A DNA stretch of 64,000 nt. Source: Psilocybe azurescens (taxonomy: Eukaryota; Basidiomycota; Agaricomycetes; Agaricales; Agrocybaceae). Positions 49,001 to 59,822 of this stretch are shown here, one piece after another (positions within the stretch are counted from its first letter, which is position 1; each line of letters begins with the position of its first letter). The translations under genes were made by a program, and so were the position numbers. The notes beneath the pieces were generated by a model. It ran no database searches. It saw only the letters and a list, made by a program, of their open reading frames with translations, and was not told where the DNA came from. Location of the stretch: NCBI GenBank assembly GCA_023853785.1, contig JAJIRX010000555.1, forward strand, positions 558,001-622,000, read 5' to 3'.

Positions 49001-49826
49001 ACATTGCTTGCTTTTGAATAAGGAACGAGCTTACTTCAGCGGCGAGAGTACGGAAATCTCCATAGCGTCTGGAAACGTAGACATCTGGATAGCGAGATCT
49101 TCTGGTCCTGATAATGAATTCCTGCCAAAGAAGTCGATTATTTAAATGTTCAATTTTGATAAGATTGACAAATACCTCATGAGCACGACTGCGCATGCGT
49201 CCTTTGTCGATAACTGTTCGTACACTAACGATGTTAACCTCGAATAAATCTCTTTCTTTGGCCAAACGCTTCTGCCGTTTCCTTGACAAGATTTCTAATC
49301 TGTCAAGATCGGCCTGAGTCAACCGCACGACTTCCTCCGGCTCTACCAGCTTGGTTGCTGCATTAACGAAAAGCGAGAGATTTCGTTCTACTTTAGCCAA
49401 AAGCTTTTTCCGAGTAGCTTGTTCAGAGTCTGCATCGTCGAGAACAGAGGTCGGTGAAATGTTCCTAGCGAGAACGGCACCAACGAAAGGCTGAAGCTTT
49501 AGCGAGTAGAAGTCTTTAGGGGCCGCAGCCATAAACGGAAACGTCAGTACAAATTGACGGAATATATAACGCAGAAATGGAAGATCTAATGGAGAAGTAT
49601 CCTTTGGAGGGGGAGTAAAGGGTGGACCGAGATATGACAGAGTCGAAACATTGGGAGGACCTTCTGTTGAGATTAGATCAAGCTCGCGGGCAAACTGAAG
49701 CTGGACGAGGGCTTTCTTGAGATAATGAGCACGCAGAGGAGTGAGATCAGATTTATTAGTAGTCGTAGCCGTAGAATCGTCGTCTTCAAGAGGAGCTGGA
49801 TTATCTGGATGATTGGTGTTAGGCAT
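46035..49826 (-). CDS. PX-domain protein, Ypr097w-like
   Basis: A large minus-strand gene starting at 49826. It has an N-terminal helical domain (LRAHYLKKALVQLQFARELD, FLRYIFRQFVLTFPFMAAAP, NLSLFVNAATKLVEP), then a PX phosphoinositide-binding core (EEFIIRTRRSRYPDVYVSRR, YGDFRTLAAE). A long alpha-helical region follows, with LAQPFGGRSLLQRMFTSSLT, DPIMCEKVRQFVYAPREIQT and FINLIIRHEQSFYHFVHKVH, and a Ser/Pro/acidic C-terminal tail. The layout matches fungal Ypr097w-type proteins, thought to bind membranes; the exact role is poorly known. One intron (47987-48038) fits only with a GC donor. In the tail the frame breaks at the G5 run 46328-46332; six bases would join PSRPLPP to SPDSDGPPPPVPLKYLPL. 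Confidence 0.83.
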
Positions 49827-50010
49827 TTGAGAGCAAGAGTCGGTCGCTTAATTACCGAAACGTCATTTATTCTGGTCGGTCACTCTCACAACTTCACACA
49901 TGACTCCCTTCTCCATCATTTTCTCATCCAGACCATAATCATAAGCCTTCTCTCCTGCTTGAAGGCATACTTATATCTGCAATGTTCCATCCTATGTCCG
50001 TTTCTCATGT
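49827..50010. promoter_or_regulatory. Short divergent region between PX gene and first P450
   Basis: Only 184 bases separate the two start codons, so the promoters must overlap or be compact. No defined motif seen. Confidence 0.3.
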
Positions 50011-52492
50011 CTTCCACTATCCCCAACTCTCAACCGACGCGATTCATTGAGCCAATATATGTCTTTTATGGGCTTATTGGTAACGTTTTCTGTCCAAGAA
50101 CAAAGCTCTGTCGTCCTCATGCGTTTTGTACAGTCTATGCCGTATATCTAATTATACGTAGGCTTTTCCTTTGGCCCTACCTCCTCTCTCCTCTCAGGAA
50201 TGTACCTGGACCACCATTGGGCAATCCTCTTTGGGGCCAGTCGCCCCATATCATACGGAGCGAAACCGGCATTCCCCAACGCGAGTGGGTCAAGAAATAC
50301 GGTCCAGTCGTTCGTGTCGTGGGTCCAGTGGGCATTGAGCGGATGATATTCATGAATCCAGAGGCCTTGCATCAAATACTTGTCAAGGACTGGTTAGATT
50401 ACCCCAGAGTACGTCATCGCCTATGAAGCAGCTCGACGTTACTCATTCAATACACCACGTTAGCCTGTCTTTCTGAAAAATATCCTTGGTCTGGTAACGG
50501 GCCATGGACTACTTACCGTTACTGGCAACGCGCACAGGCAGATGCGCAAGGCCATGAATCCTGCCTTTTCAATTCCTAACCTAATGGCTCGTAAGTTCTT
50601 CTATTTATCTCTCGCTTTGAAATCAGCTCATAGGAGTGCTTAGAAACATCTATGTACTTCGAGCCGGTAGATGGGTATGTTCTGAAGACCTTGGTGCTCT
50701 TTGTCACTTGCTCATCATTGTATTTCTGGTTGCCAGCCTGGTCGACATCATAAAAACAAAAATTGAAAATGCGAGTCAGCCTGAGAAAGGAAAGGAAATT
50801 CTTGTATATGATTGGAGTATGTCGCATGCAATAACACGTTGATCGGGTGCTAACGTTTATTGTTTAGTGAGCAAAGTAACCTTGGACATCATATGCCAGA
50901 CAGCTTTTGGATACAAGGCAGACTCGCTTCACAATCCGCACAACGAACTGGCAGAGGCTTATGAACTTCTTCTCAGCCTACAGTCAGGTATCCTGCGTTA
51001 TATTTCTTTCGGGGAATGTATATTTATCGATCGTCCCAATGATTCAGGTCCAAATCTCGCGAGATTTATTCTCCTAGTCTCCTTGCCTGGAGGACCTCGG
51101 TTTTTGGCCTCGGACTGGGCTTACTATCACCGACATTGGCTTGCGAAGGTTCCTTTTTTATGTCAGTCTCACGCCCCGCGCCATTGGATCGATAATTAAC
51201 AATGTCATTCCATAGCCGCGACGAGTAAGCTTGTCGATGCAATGTATCGTATCAGGAAGCTCTCTGTTCAAATGCTTAAGGACAAAATGAACGACTCGCA
51301 TTTATTTGAGAACGACACTGGCGCAAAGAGGGATATTATGAGTATTCTCGTCCGTGCACGAAAAGTGGAACTGGATGGAGGTAAGGGAGATTATGCGATG
51401 AGTGACCGGGCAATGATGGATCAAGTCGTACGTCGACGCTGTGAATCCCCTCGCATTCATTTTAAATTCCTTGTAGCTCACCTTTCTTGGCGCTGGGCAT
51501 GAAACCACTGCGTCTGGGCTAACATGGGTACGTACAGATGCATATCATTATGTAGGGGTACACTTATGAAATGACAGACACTTTGGCACCTCTCCAATAA
51601 TCTTGAGTCTCAGCGACGTCTACGTTCTGAGCTTGCTCCTATATTTGCCGACAATCCACGACCGGACTATCGAACTCTGAAGGATCTCCAATGGCTCGAT
51701 TGCGTCGTGTAGGTTTGTATTCCACAAACAACCGACCTATTCTTACGATTTGTTTTACAAGTATGGAAAGCCTTCGCGTCATGCCGCCTGTCCCACTAAC
51801 TGTACGTGTGGCGGCTAAGACAGAGTATATCGACGGAGTGCTTATACCCAAAGGAACATTATTCTGGATACCGGTACGATTACCCAGTCTCCGTAGTGGT
51901 ACTCATTCTTATAAGATGCGATATTTTCAGATACGCATTGTCAACACCTGGAAAAGATATGGGGCGAAGACGCCGAGGAGTATGTCTCGTTACTCTGAAC
52001 TATACTATAGGCATTACACCCTTACGCTTCTCTGCAGGTTCAATCCAGCACGGTGGCTCAATCTTCCCAAAGGTTACCACCCCACATTTTCTATGCTCTC
52101 CTTCATTGCTGGGCCGCATGCGTGCATTGGAAAGACTATGGCTATCATTGAAATGAAAGCCGTGCTAGCGTTCGTGCATTTTCACCATCTGTTTTCAATT
52201 TGAGTATCTTGTTATCTCACCTTTTCTCGTCGTATTGACAGCGCTTTGATTGTGAATTTTGAATTCGAACCTGCATACTTCGGGCAAGTGGCTAAACCTG
52301 CAGCTGCGATCACCATTAGTAAGTCAACATCAATCTTTGTTTCGTCGTTTGCTTCTGTACGCCTTTTGAGAGGCCTATGTACCTGACCGTTAAGCTCTCA
52401 TTCGTTTTTATTCGTTACTTCACTGACATATATATTCAACAGAACCTACCGATGGCATGCCACTTCGAGTCAGGAAGGTTTCTATCCAGTGA
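50011..52492 (+). CDS. Cytochrome P450, first of tandem pair
   Basis: Starts MSSTIPNSQPTRFIEPIYVF. A hydrophobic anchor reads on to WPYLLSPLRNVPGPPLGNPL (Pro hinge). P450 motifs: LTFLGAGHETTASGLTWTLW (I helix), MESLRVMPPVPLTVRVAAKT (ExxR), FNPARWLNLP and FSMLSFIAGPHACIGKTMAI (heme Cys in FxxGxxxCxG). It is a membrane-bound ER monooxygenase; the substrate is unknown. Between the ExxR and heme regions the frame breaks at the A4 run 51952-51955: A5 would read NTWKKIWGEDAEEF as in the neighbour, instead of NTWKRYGAKTP. The gene therefore looks like a pseudogene as written, but a sequence error is more likely. Confidence 0.88.
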
Positions 52493-52794
52493 TACAACGG
52501 ACTCAAATCATTTCGATGGCTTGCAAATACGGTACTTCGCAAATGTATCATCTCTACAAAATGAACTTGAGACAAATTTCAGGTGATTTTATAACCCCAT
52601 GTAAGGCGTACTGCGCTGTACTGCGATCAGTTGCTGGCGAGGTGGAGTCCAAGAAAGGATCTTCTTCCACTGTAATCAATATATATATCTGACAGTCATG
52701 GGAATTATACGTCCAAAGAGACTGACTTATATTGAGGCCAGAAAACGTTCTTTGGTATACTATGACTACGGTTGTGATTCCCTGAGCTTAACCC
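52493..52794. other. Spacer between tandem P450 genes
   Basis: 302 bases. No gene seen. It presumably holds the 3' region of the first and the promoter of the second P450. Confidence 0.4.
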
Positions 52795-55316
52795 ATGTCT
52801 CCAACTATCATCAACGCTGCTTCTGCCACTAGTTTTGTTGAGTTTCGGTCCATTTATGTCTTATATGTTGTCATAGGTGCGATGGCCATCTTTGACCCTT
52901 GTTTCGGCGCCTCAATTTTTCATTATTTTCAGCTTATCTGACATGCCGAGTACTGTATCATATCCTCCTCTGGCCTTACTTGCTCTCTCCACTCAAGAAT
53001 GTACCTGGGCCACCACTCGGTAATCCTCTGTGGGGTCAAACATCGGCAATGGTTAGCAGAGAAGCCGGCATCCCCCAACAAGAATGGGTTGCCAAACACG
53101 GACCAGTCGTTCGTGTCGTCGGTCCAGTGGGTATTGAGCGGATGATTTTTACGAAGCCAGAGGCCTTGCACCAAATATTGGTGAGAGATTGGCTGGATTA
53201 CCCAAGAGTACGCCGACGCGTTCTTTCTAGTGATTACTCATGAACTTGAAATATCGTAAAAGCCTAGTTACCTGAAGAATATATTGGGTCTGGTGACAGG
53301 ATATGGACTATTGACCGTCACCGGTAATGATCACAGGCAAATGCGCAAGGTTATGAATCCTGCATTTTCTATATCTAATCTTATGGCTCGTAAGTTTTCT
53401 TCTTCAAGATCTTTAGCTTTTGCTATTTACTGATGTTGATTGGACAACAGAGATTTATATGTACTTTGAGCCAATTGATGGGTAAGCTCCAACCGTCTTC
53501 CTCTGTTACTCGCTCATCCGCACCTGACACATGAACGAACGGCAGATTGGTAGAAATTTTAGAAGCAGAAATAAATAACCAGGAAATTTCTCAAAATGGA
53601 AAAGAGATAAATGTATACGACTGGAGTAAGTCGCAGTGAACATCATAGTCCTCATTGATATTCTGATGGGCACATCCCATTATTTGCAGTGAGTAAAGTG
53701 ACGTTAGACATAATCTGCGAAACAGCATTTGGATACAAGGCAGATTCTCTCCACAACCCTGAAAATGAACTCGCCAAAGCTTATGAGCTTCTCCTTAGTC
53801 TTCAAACAGGTAATTTCTCCCATTCATCTCGCATACTTGGCGAGGGACTCATTGGGCTGCGAACAATGCAGGTGTCAACTTCGCCGGGTTCATGGTTCTC
53901 GTTTCATTACCTGGAGGCCCTCGATTGCTTGCCTCGGATTGGGCATATCATCACCGCCATTGGATTGCAAATATTCCTTTCCTCTGTAAGCTCCAATCTC
54001 CAAGCTTTACCTGTAGTTGGTCTATTGAACATTGATCATGCCAGTCCCCACAAGTCAACTAATAGATGCGATGCACCGCATTCGAACATTATCTGCTGGG
54101 ATGCTAGAAGAGAAGATGAGAGATTCAAACATGGTTTTGAACGACTCTGATGCAAAGAGAGATATTATGAGTATCCTAGTCCGCGCGCGAAAGGCGGAGC
54201 TCGATGGAGGGAAAGGCGGTTACGCCATGAGCGATCGTGCAATGATGGATCAAGTGGTAAGTCCGGTGCAAGTCTACTCCCGTTCATTCTTTTCAAAAAT
54301 ACTGTATACTTAGCTCACATTCCTTGGTGCTGGTCACGAAACCACTGCTTCTGGACTGACATGGGTACGTTAGACGCCCGTCATGGAATTCCCATGTTCC
54401 TCGATTGATTGATGTGCTATGCATGGCAGACTTTATGGCACCTTTCCAACAACCTTGAGTGCCAGCGGCGTCTACGCGATGAGATTTCTCCGGTGTATGC
54501 TGAAAATTCGCGGCCGGAGTACCGAACACTAAAGAACCTCCAGTGGCTCGATTGCGTCGTGTAAGCCACTCCAGGATACGTTATTTGACGTATCGGTTTA
54601 CAGTGTACTCGATCCACAGTATGGAAAGCCTCCGCCTCATGCCACCTGTTCCGGTGACGGTGCGCGAGGCAGCGAAGACGGACTACATCGACGGCGTACT
54701 TGTACCCAAAGGAACACTACTCGACATATCCGTGCGTTCATCTGACCCGTCAACGAAACTTGCTTAGAAATGACGTCTTAATGTGCTAAATATAGATACG
54801 CGTAGTCAATACCTGGAAAAAAATCTGGGGCGAAGATGCTGAGAAGTGCGTTTTTGTTCACTCTTAACGATCGCCGCCGCAGGCATCAAATCTGACATGC
54901 CTTGAAAAAGATTCAACCCAGCACGATGGTTAAATCTCCCGCCAAATTATCACCATACATACTCGATGCTTTCCTTCATTGCTGGGCCTCATGCCTGTAT
55001 CGGCAAGACGATGTCTATCATCGAAATGAAATACATCCTTGCGTTCGTGCATCTCTTTACCGGTATTCTTTCATTTCTCTGACACGGTGCTTTACCTACT
55101 TTGTCTCGCTTTTCCGTGATTGTTAACAGTGCATTGATTGTCAATTTTGAATTCGAACCTGCATTCGCAGGACAAGTGGCTAAACCTGTAAATGCAATTA
55201 CGATAAGCGAGTCTTCTCATGTTCTGTGGTATCTCAATCGGCTTACAGCTTTCTCTTGGCCTACAGAGCCCAGCGATGGGATGCCGCTTCGTGTCAGGAG
55301 GGTGTCTCCTCTATAA
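52795..55316 (+). CDS. Cytochrome P450, second of tandem pair
   Basis: Close paralogue of the upstream gene with the same intron positions. It starts MSPTIINAASATSFVEFRSI, then WPYLLSPLKNVPGPPLGNPL, EWVAKHGPVVRVVGPVGIER, MSKVTLDIICETAFGYKADS, LTFLGAGHETTASGLTW (I helix), MESLRLMPPVPVTVREAAKT (ExxR), NTWKKIWGEDAEKF and YSMLSFIAGPHACIGKTMSI (heme). All exon phases join, so this copy is intact. It ends at 55314-55316 after LRVRRVSPL. The pair most likely arose by tandem duplication. Substrate and CYP family are not assigned from sequence alone. Confidence 0.9.
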
Positions 55317-57693
55317 TACGCGACGTTTCAATTACCGTCCACTTTAACTTCTTTGTTTGCGAATCTCGTAGCTGGGTATCGATCGAGTGGCCGAATCGCA
55401 TGCCAAGACGATTGCCCACAGCTCCTGTCGGAAGCATGGCGCGAATTCTGGCCTAACATCTAACGAGTAACCCATTGCAGCCCATTGCTCGCCCATTGCT
55501 CGCCCACTTGTACACTAGAATATTATGTAAACGGTGATATTAACAAGGTTTTGCTTCAAAGTTTGGAACGAATCTCGTACAGAAGTTCGTTCCTAGCATG
55601 TCCTCTTCTCTCGGGGGCGAGCGCGTATGAACACCGCGTTTCATCGTGCCGTTCGCTTCATTTTGACAAAATTCTCGAATATTCTTTCCTGTGGGCTCGA
55701 CTGGGCTTGATAAGCGCCGAATTCCGATTTCTCAATAACCCGTGATCGATTGATCAATTACTCGGTCTTTTGTGATATCAACGGAAGCGGTCGGTCAATT
55801 TGGTTCTAAAAGAACGCCTGAGCACTGCTTTGATTAACCCACCAGCTCCGATGGCTTCCCCTCTATGTAAGAGGCGAGGCGTGCTAGGTTACAATTTCAG
55901 ACTTATCGCCTTTGGCTCCGACCACATTGAGCCAAATTTCGACGTAACCTTTTTGACGGATTACGCACCTCGCCAGAGCCTAGAGATCATTTGACACGAA
56001 CGTCCGATATCCTACTATGTGCCATTTCATAACCGCAGTACGCCACATGCATTATAATCACCTGTCTTTCTTGACTTGACCTTGCTAACCTCCGAGCTGG
56101 GGCCTGAGTTTGAATTTTTGTCTAGACCGTTCAAAGAACCTCACACAGTTTTCGTTCCTGTCTCCAACCTGTCCCTAACTCCCGGATTGGGTCGTGGAAA
56201 TGGATGACTTGCTATATAGTAGTAAAAGCACTTGATTCCACCACCTATGTGAATTTTGTTTCTTGAAACAAGCAGAAGAGCTGTCGTGGGTGTCTTTAAG
56301 CGCTGCATCGCGTTATTATCGGGGTCAATCCAAACTAAACGGGAAGTTGAGTCGGGATTATAATATGCCTGTTACTGCTTTAGAGAGAGAGAGTTATATT
56401 TGCATTTGAAGCAGCTAAACGAGCGACGATGGACAATGTATCAAATGATTCGTCAACTTATGCTATTGCTGCTTTCATTGAAATTTCCTTATGAGACTGT
56501 TATAGATCTGTATGATACGATCTCTCTACTTATACACATTACTATCTATGCTCTAGCACCATTAATATTCGACCCCCTGGGGACTATCATGATATCAAGG
56601 GCACGTAGATCTCGGGGTCGCTATCAAATTTGCAGTGCGGTGCAACACTGAAAGCCAGTTCCAAGAAACCTAATCCAAAAGTTACTGAAGGTAAAGGCAG
56701 CACTATTAAGCTCAGCTTCGGATACGCGGGTCTCACAAGTTATTTCAAGTCCATCATACACCATATAGCCCTTTGCCCAATTGACTGACTGATTGACCCA
56801 TCCTCACCAATAAACCAGATGCACAAGTTAAAAGAGCCTAGACCTACAATAGACCCTCAGTGATGCGGGATCACATCGGCGCTCATACGCAGGAAGAAAG
56901 AAAATGAAAGAAAGAAATAAGATCAAGGGTGTTATTCGGCAGCACTAGGCAACACTTCCGAACGCGTGGCGTGGGTATCACCGGCGTGCCAAAGCCCCAA
57001 ACTCTCACACTCGCGTCAAGATTCGATGCGAAAAGGCCACCTGAGCGGTCTGGGATATGTTTGAAGTTTGAACATTGTTCCATTGCCTGCACCCCACCCC
57101 CTCCGCAGTAAACAGTTCCCTCCCCTGCTCACCCCTGCCCCTGGTACAAGGTATCCTACACCGAGTGGCGGACGCCAAACCCGCCGACCGTATGGGCGTA
57201 CCGCCCACACAGATAAACAACCGTCAACAACCGCTTGAGTGCGCCGCCCGACGTCGGCCAGGCACAACACTGAATCCAAGTATATAGTCAACTTTGGAAA
57301 AGCTCACCCTCCACAAGTAATTACAATTGAGAGTAATAAAACGAGCGACTTTTCTCCCCATTCCCCGATGTTAAGAGATGATTAAGGTAGTAAAACTTGA
57401 GTAAAACCTCGGCGGATGATATGGGTATTAAAAATTGGATATGACGGCGAAAATGCCCTATAGAATGAACTGTGTAGAATCAGCAGACAACTTCCAGTGG
57501 AAAAAGTAGAAACTCCCTACCCCAAATAATCAAGAAAGAATAGCAAGTAACAGCGGTGCAATCAGAGAATCGTGCATCCATTCGTGAACCACCTGCAAGA
57601 CACCACAGAAGAAAGGAACAATAGTACCGAAAAAGAAAACAACCGTAAGTATAACCCATATCATCGAAAACGCATCACGCCCCATTCCAAAAG
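55317..57693. other. Long intergenic region without recognised gene
   Basis: About 2.4 kb between the second P450 and the RING-Lon gene. It holds a short tandem repeat at 55471-55502, scattered non-conserved frames, and a hydrophobic minus-strand frame at 57530-57733 that may be an additional 3' exon of the RING-Lon gene or chance. The segment 56920-57290 is GC-richer, without recognisable coding content. Confidence 0.45.
55471..55502. repeat. Tandem microrepeat CCCATTGC(T/A)(C)G
   Basis: Three successive units, CCCATTGCAG, CCCATTGCTCG and CCCATTGCTCG, followed by CCCA. Likely a small replication-slippage tract. Confidence 0.6.
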
Positions 57694-59661
57694 CTAAAAC
57701 CAGAACCGAAGCCAGACCCGCTCGCAACCCCAAACGCAGACGAAAGGCAGAACCAAATCAATAGCAACAGGGGGGAAGAGCAAGGGCACCGGGCCACTGA
57801 GCAGCCACCCTTCGAGAGGCGCGAGTACGAAACAACATAACCAAGCGTACCAGTTATTGTTTAGCTGCTCGATCCAGTGCACCGCAAGCAGCAGGCGCAG
57901 GCGGGCGCTGCGTATAGAAGCATCTTCGCCTTTTCCTCCTCTTCAATAGGGAGGACCAGAGCGACCCAGAAGGAAAAGAGTGCGGGGTCTGTCGGCATAA
58001 CGCCGTATGTGGTTGAGAGGCGCTGGACGATCCAAGGTGCGGTGCCTCGTTTAATGCAGTCAATGAAGGTTTTGCAGGTTTCCATCAGTTCGTCATTGGT
58101 CGGCAAAGTGCGCCGAGATCGGAAAAGAGGAAGGGAGGAGGATTGTGCGGGAGTTGTGGACTGTGTTGACGACGTACCGGACGTGCGATGGCGAAGGCCC
58201 GTAGGTGTAGGCGTACGTGTTGGCGACGGCGGCGTTGGCTCTGGCTCATCGAACACAAGAGACTCTGTAAAGTCATCCGGATAATCATCAATCCTGTTTG
58301 ACATAAACTTGGCGACGCATGGAACAAGGAAAAGTGATAGCCAACCTTTCGACCCTGCCGACCATGTATCCGTCCAAAGTCCCTCGTTCCAGGATGCGAA
58401 AGCGGGAAATGCCCCAGGTTTCGACCATGCTTCTACCGTCTGCCAGCATTTGGACGCTGCGTATTTCGAGAATAGTGCCATAATTTGTTTCCAGGTGCAC
58501 CTGGTTTGGGGGGCATAATCATACCAAAACAAGGATGTGGAGACTCGAGGCAGCGGCGGAGCATTAGTCGATACCTGTTGAGACACGTCAGTCAGTGGGG
58601 GAGTAGCGGGGGAATAACATAGACGCAGACCTAGGCTCAAAGATGTGAAGAAGAGTAGGGACGCCTGGAAAAGCGAGAGTGGCCTGAAAGATGGGGGTAT
58701 TGAGACGGGCATGACGTTCCTCCTGTTCTATGATGTCGCTGCGTTCTTGGTAAAGGATGGGATAAGCCTTGAGAACTAGGAGGGGTGGTGAGGTGGTGGG
58801 GAGGGTAAGTATACGGGGGACGAGAGGAGGAACGGACACGGACTGATGGCGAGGAGTGTCTTATTGACGGGTTGATCCTGAAAATACGAGCCAGGAATGT
58901 CGTCTCTACATATAGGACATTTAGCACTGTGGTCGATAGAGCGCTGAAGACACTTTGCGCAATAGGTCTGTGACGAGGATGATGAGGACGGAAGCAGGAA
59001 CGAGATGAAGTAAAAGAGAAACGGACATGCTGACAAGGGGTGGTGACTGGTTGATAGAAGAGGACGTAGCATATATGACAGGTGAGTTCTTCTAGAAGCT
59101 TTTTGTCGTACTCTGCGAGGAGTGAATCGCGAGGATTTGTGGATGCAGGGATGAGAGGGACATTGGCCGGAACGAGACGGTCGAGTGCAGCGGATGAGCG
59201 GAGATGAGATAATAGGTCGACTGGGTCATCGTGGTCACTGTGATGTTGTTTGCGCCGCTTTCTCGGGCGCTCCCCACTGTCGTTGTCGCTGTCACTGCTG
59301 CCATCTTCTTCATCATCTGAATGCAAGGGGGTTGGTGAGGGATCGAGGGAGCGGCGAGTGCGGGCAGCGAGGGAGATGAGGTTGTTGAGGACGACATCGG
59401 AGCGGTGCGGGGTGGCAATGGGGGTCGGGGGCGGGGGCTGTTGGGGCGCTGGGTGGTAGCGGACAGCGGACTCTGGGGGAATGCGGGGGCAGGAGGCGGG
59501 TTGGAGTGGGGGTCGCAGACACTAAGGGGACAAGAGGAAGAGGGCGCGCCCAAGTGGTGGGAGCAGAGGGAGTGGCCGCAGTGGAGAGTAGTCGGGTTGC
59601 GCAGCTGGCTCTGGCAGACAGGACATAGCAGCAGACTGACCAGTTCCGGTGGGGACAGCAT
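57694..59661 (-). CDS. RING-finger and Lon N-domain protein (LONRF-like)
   Basis: The N-terminus (MLSPPELVSLLLCPVCQSQL, NPTTLHCGHSLCSHHL) is a RING-like Cys/His half. A disordered region precedes a full RING: ELTCHICYVLFYQPVTTPCQ with CAKCLQRSIDHSAKCPICRD. After SYFQDQPVNKTLLAI comes a Lon substrate-binding-like domain: RHARLNTPIFQATLAFPGVP, LLHIFEPR, HPCFGMIMPPKPGAPGN, YGTILEIRSVQMLADGRSMV, WGISRFRILERGTLDGYMVG. The end has RSARLRLLLAVHWIEQLNNN. Such proteins are E3 ubiquitin ligases. The frame changes near 59508-59512 (G5), around 58490 (AAA) and near 57918, each fixable by one base. The 3' end is uncertain. Confidence 0.78.
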
Positions 59662-59732
59662 AGTGGGTGGTGTCCAATGATAAATCGCCTGCGCTATATA
59701 TATTCTCAATTCGATGGTGGGACAGGATCTGG

Positions 59733-59822
59733 TCACATGACTCCGATCCGCGCTCCTTTACGGACAACCCCATGGTGTCACATGACTCCGATCCACGCTC
59801 CTTTATGGACAACCACATCCTG
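59733..59822. repeat. Tandem 45-bp duplication at the LONRF / STB6-like gene border
   Basis: Two copies of a 45-base unit (59733-59777 and 59778-59822) differ at a few positions. Each begins TCACATGACTCCGATCC and contains CGCTCCTTTA. In frame they would encode SHDSDPRSF(T/M)DN. They lie in the narrow space between divergent genes, so they may be promoter elements (each with a CACATG box) or an N-terminal peptide repeat. Confidence 0.7.

Noticed and set aside
57005..57291. Overlapping minus-strand frames of 71-91 codons in a GC-richer patch
   Set aside because: Two frames are open over the same bases with arbitrary composition and no domain, as expected by chance in GC-rich DNA.
50011..59661. 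P450 pair plus neighbours as a biosynthetic gene cluster
   Set aside because: No polyketide, peptide, terpene or transporter core gene is nearby; the flanking genes are a PX protein and a RING-Lon protein.
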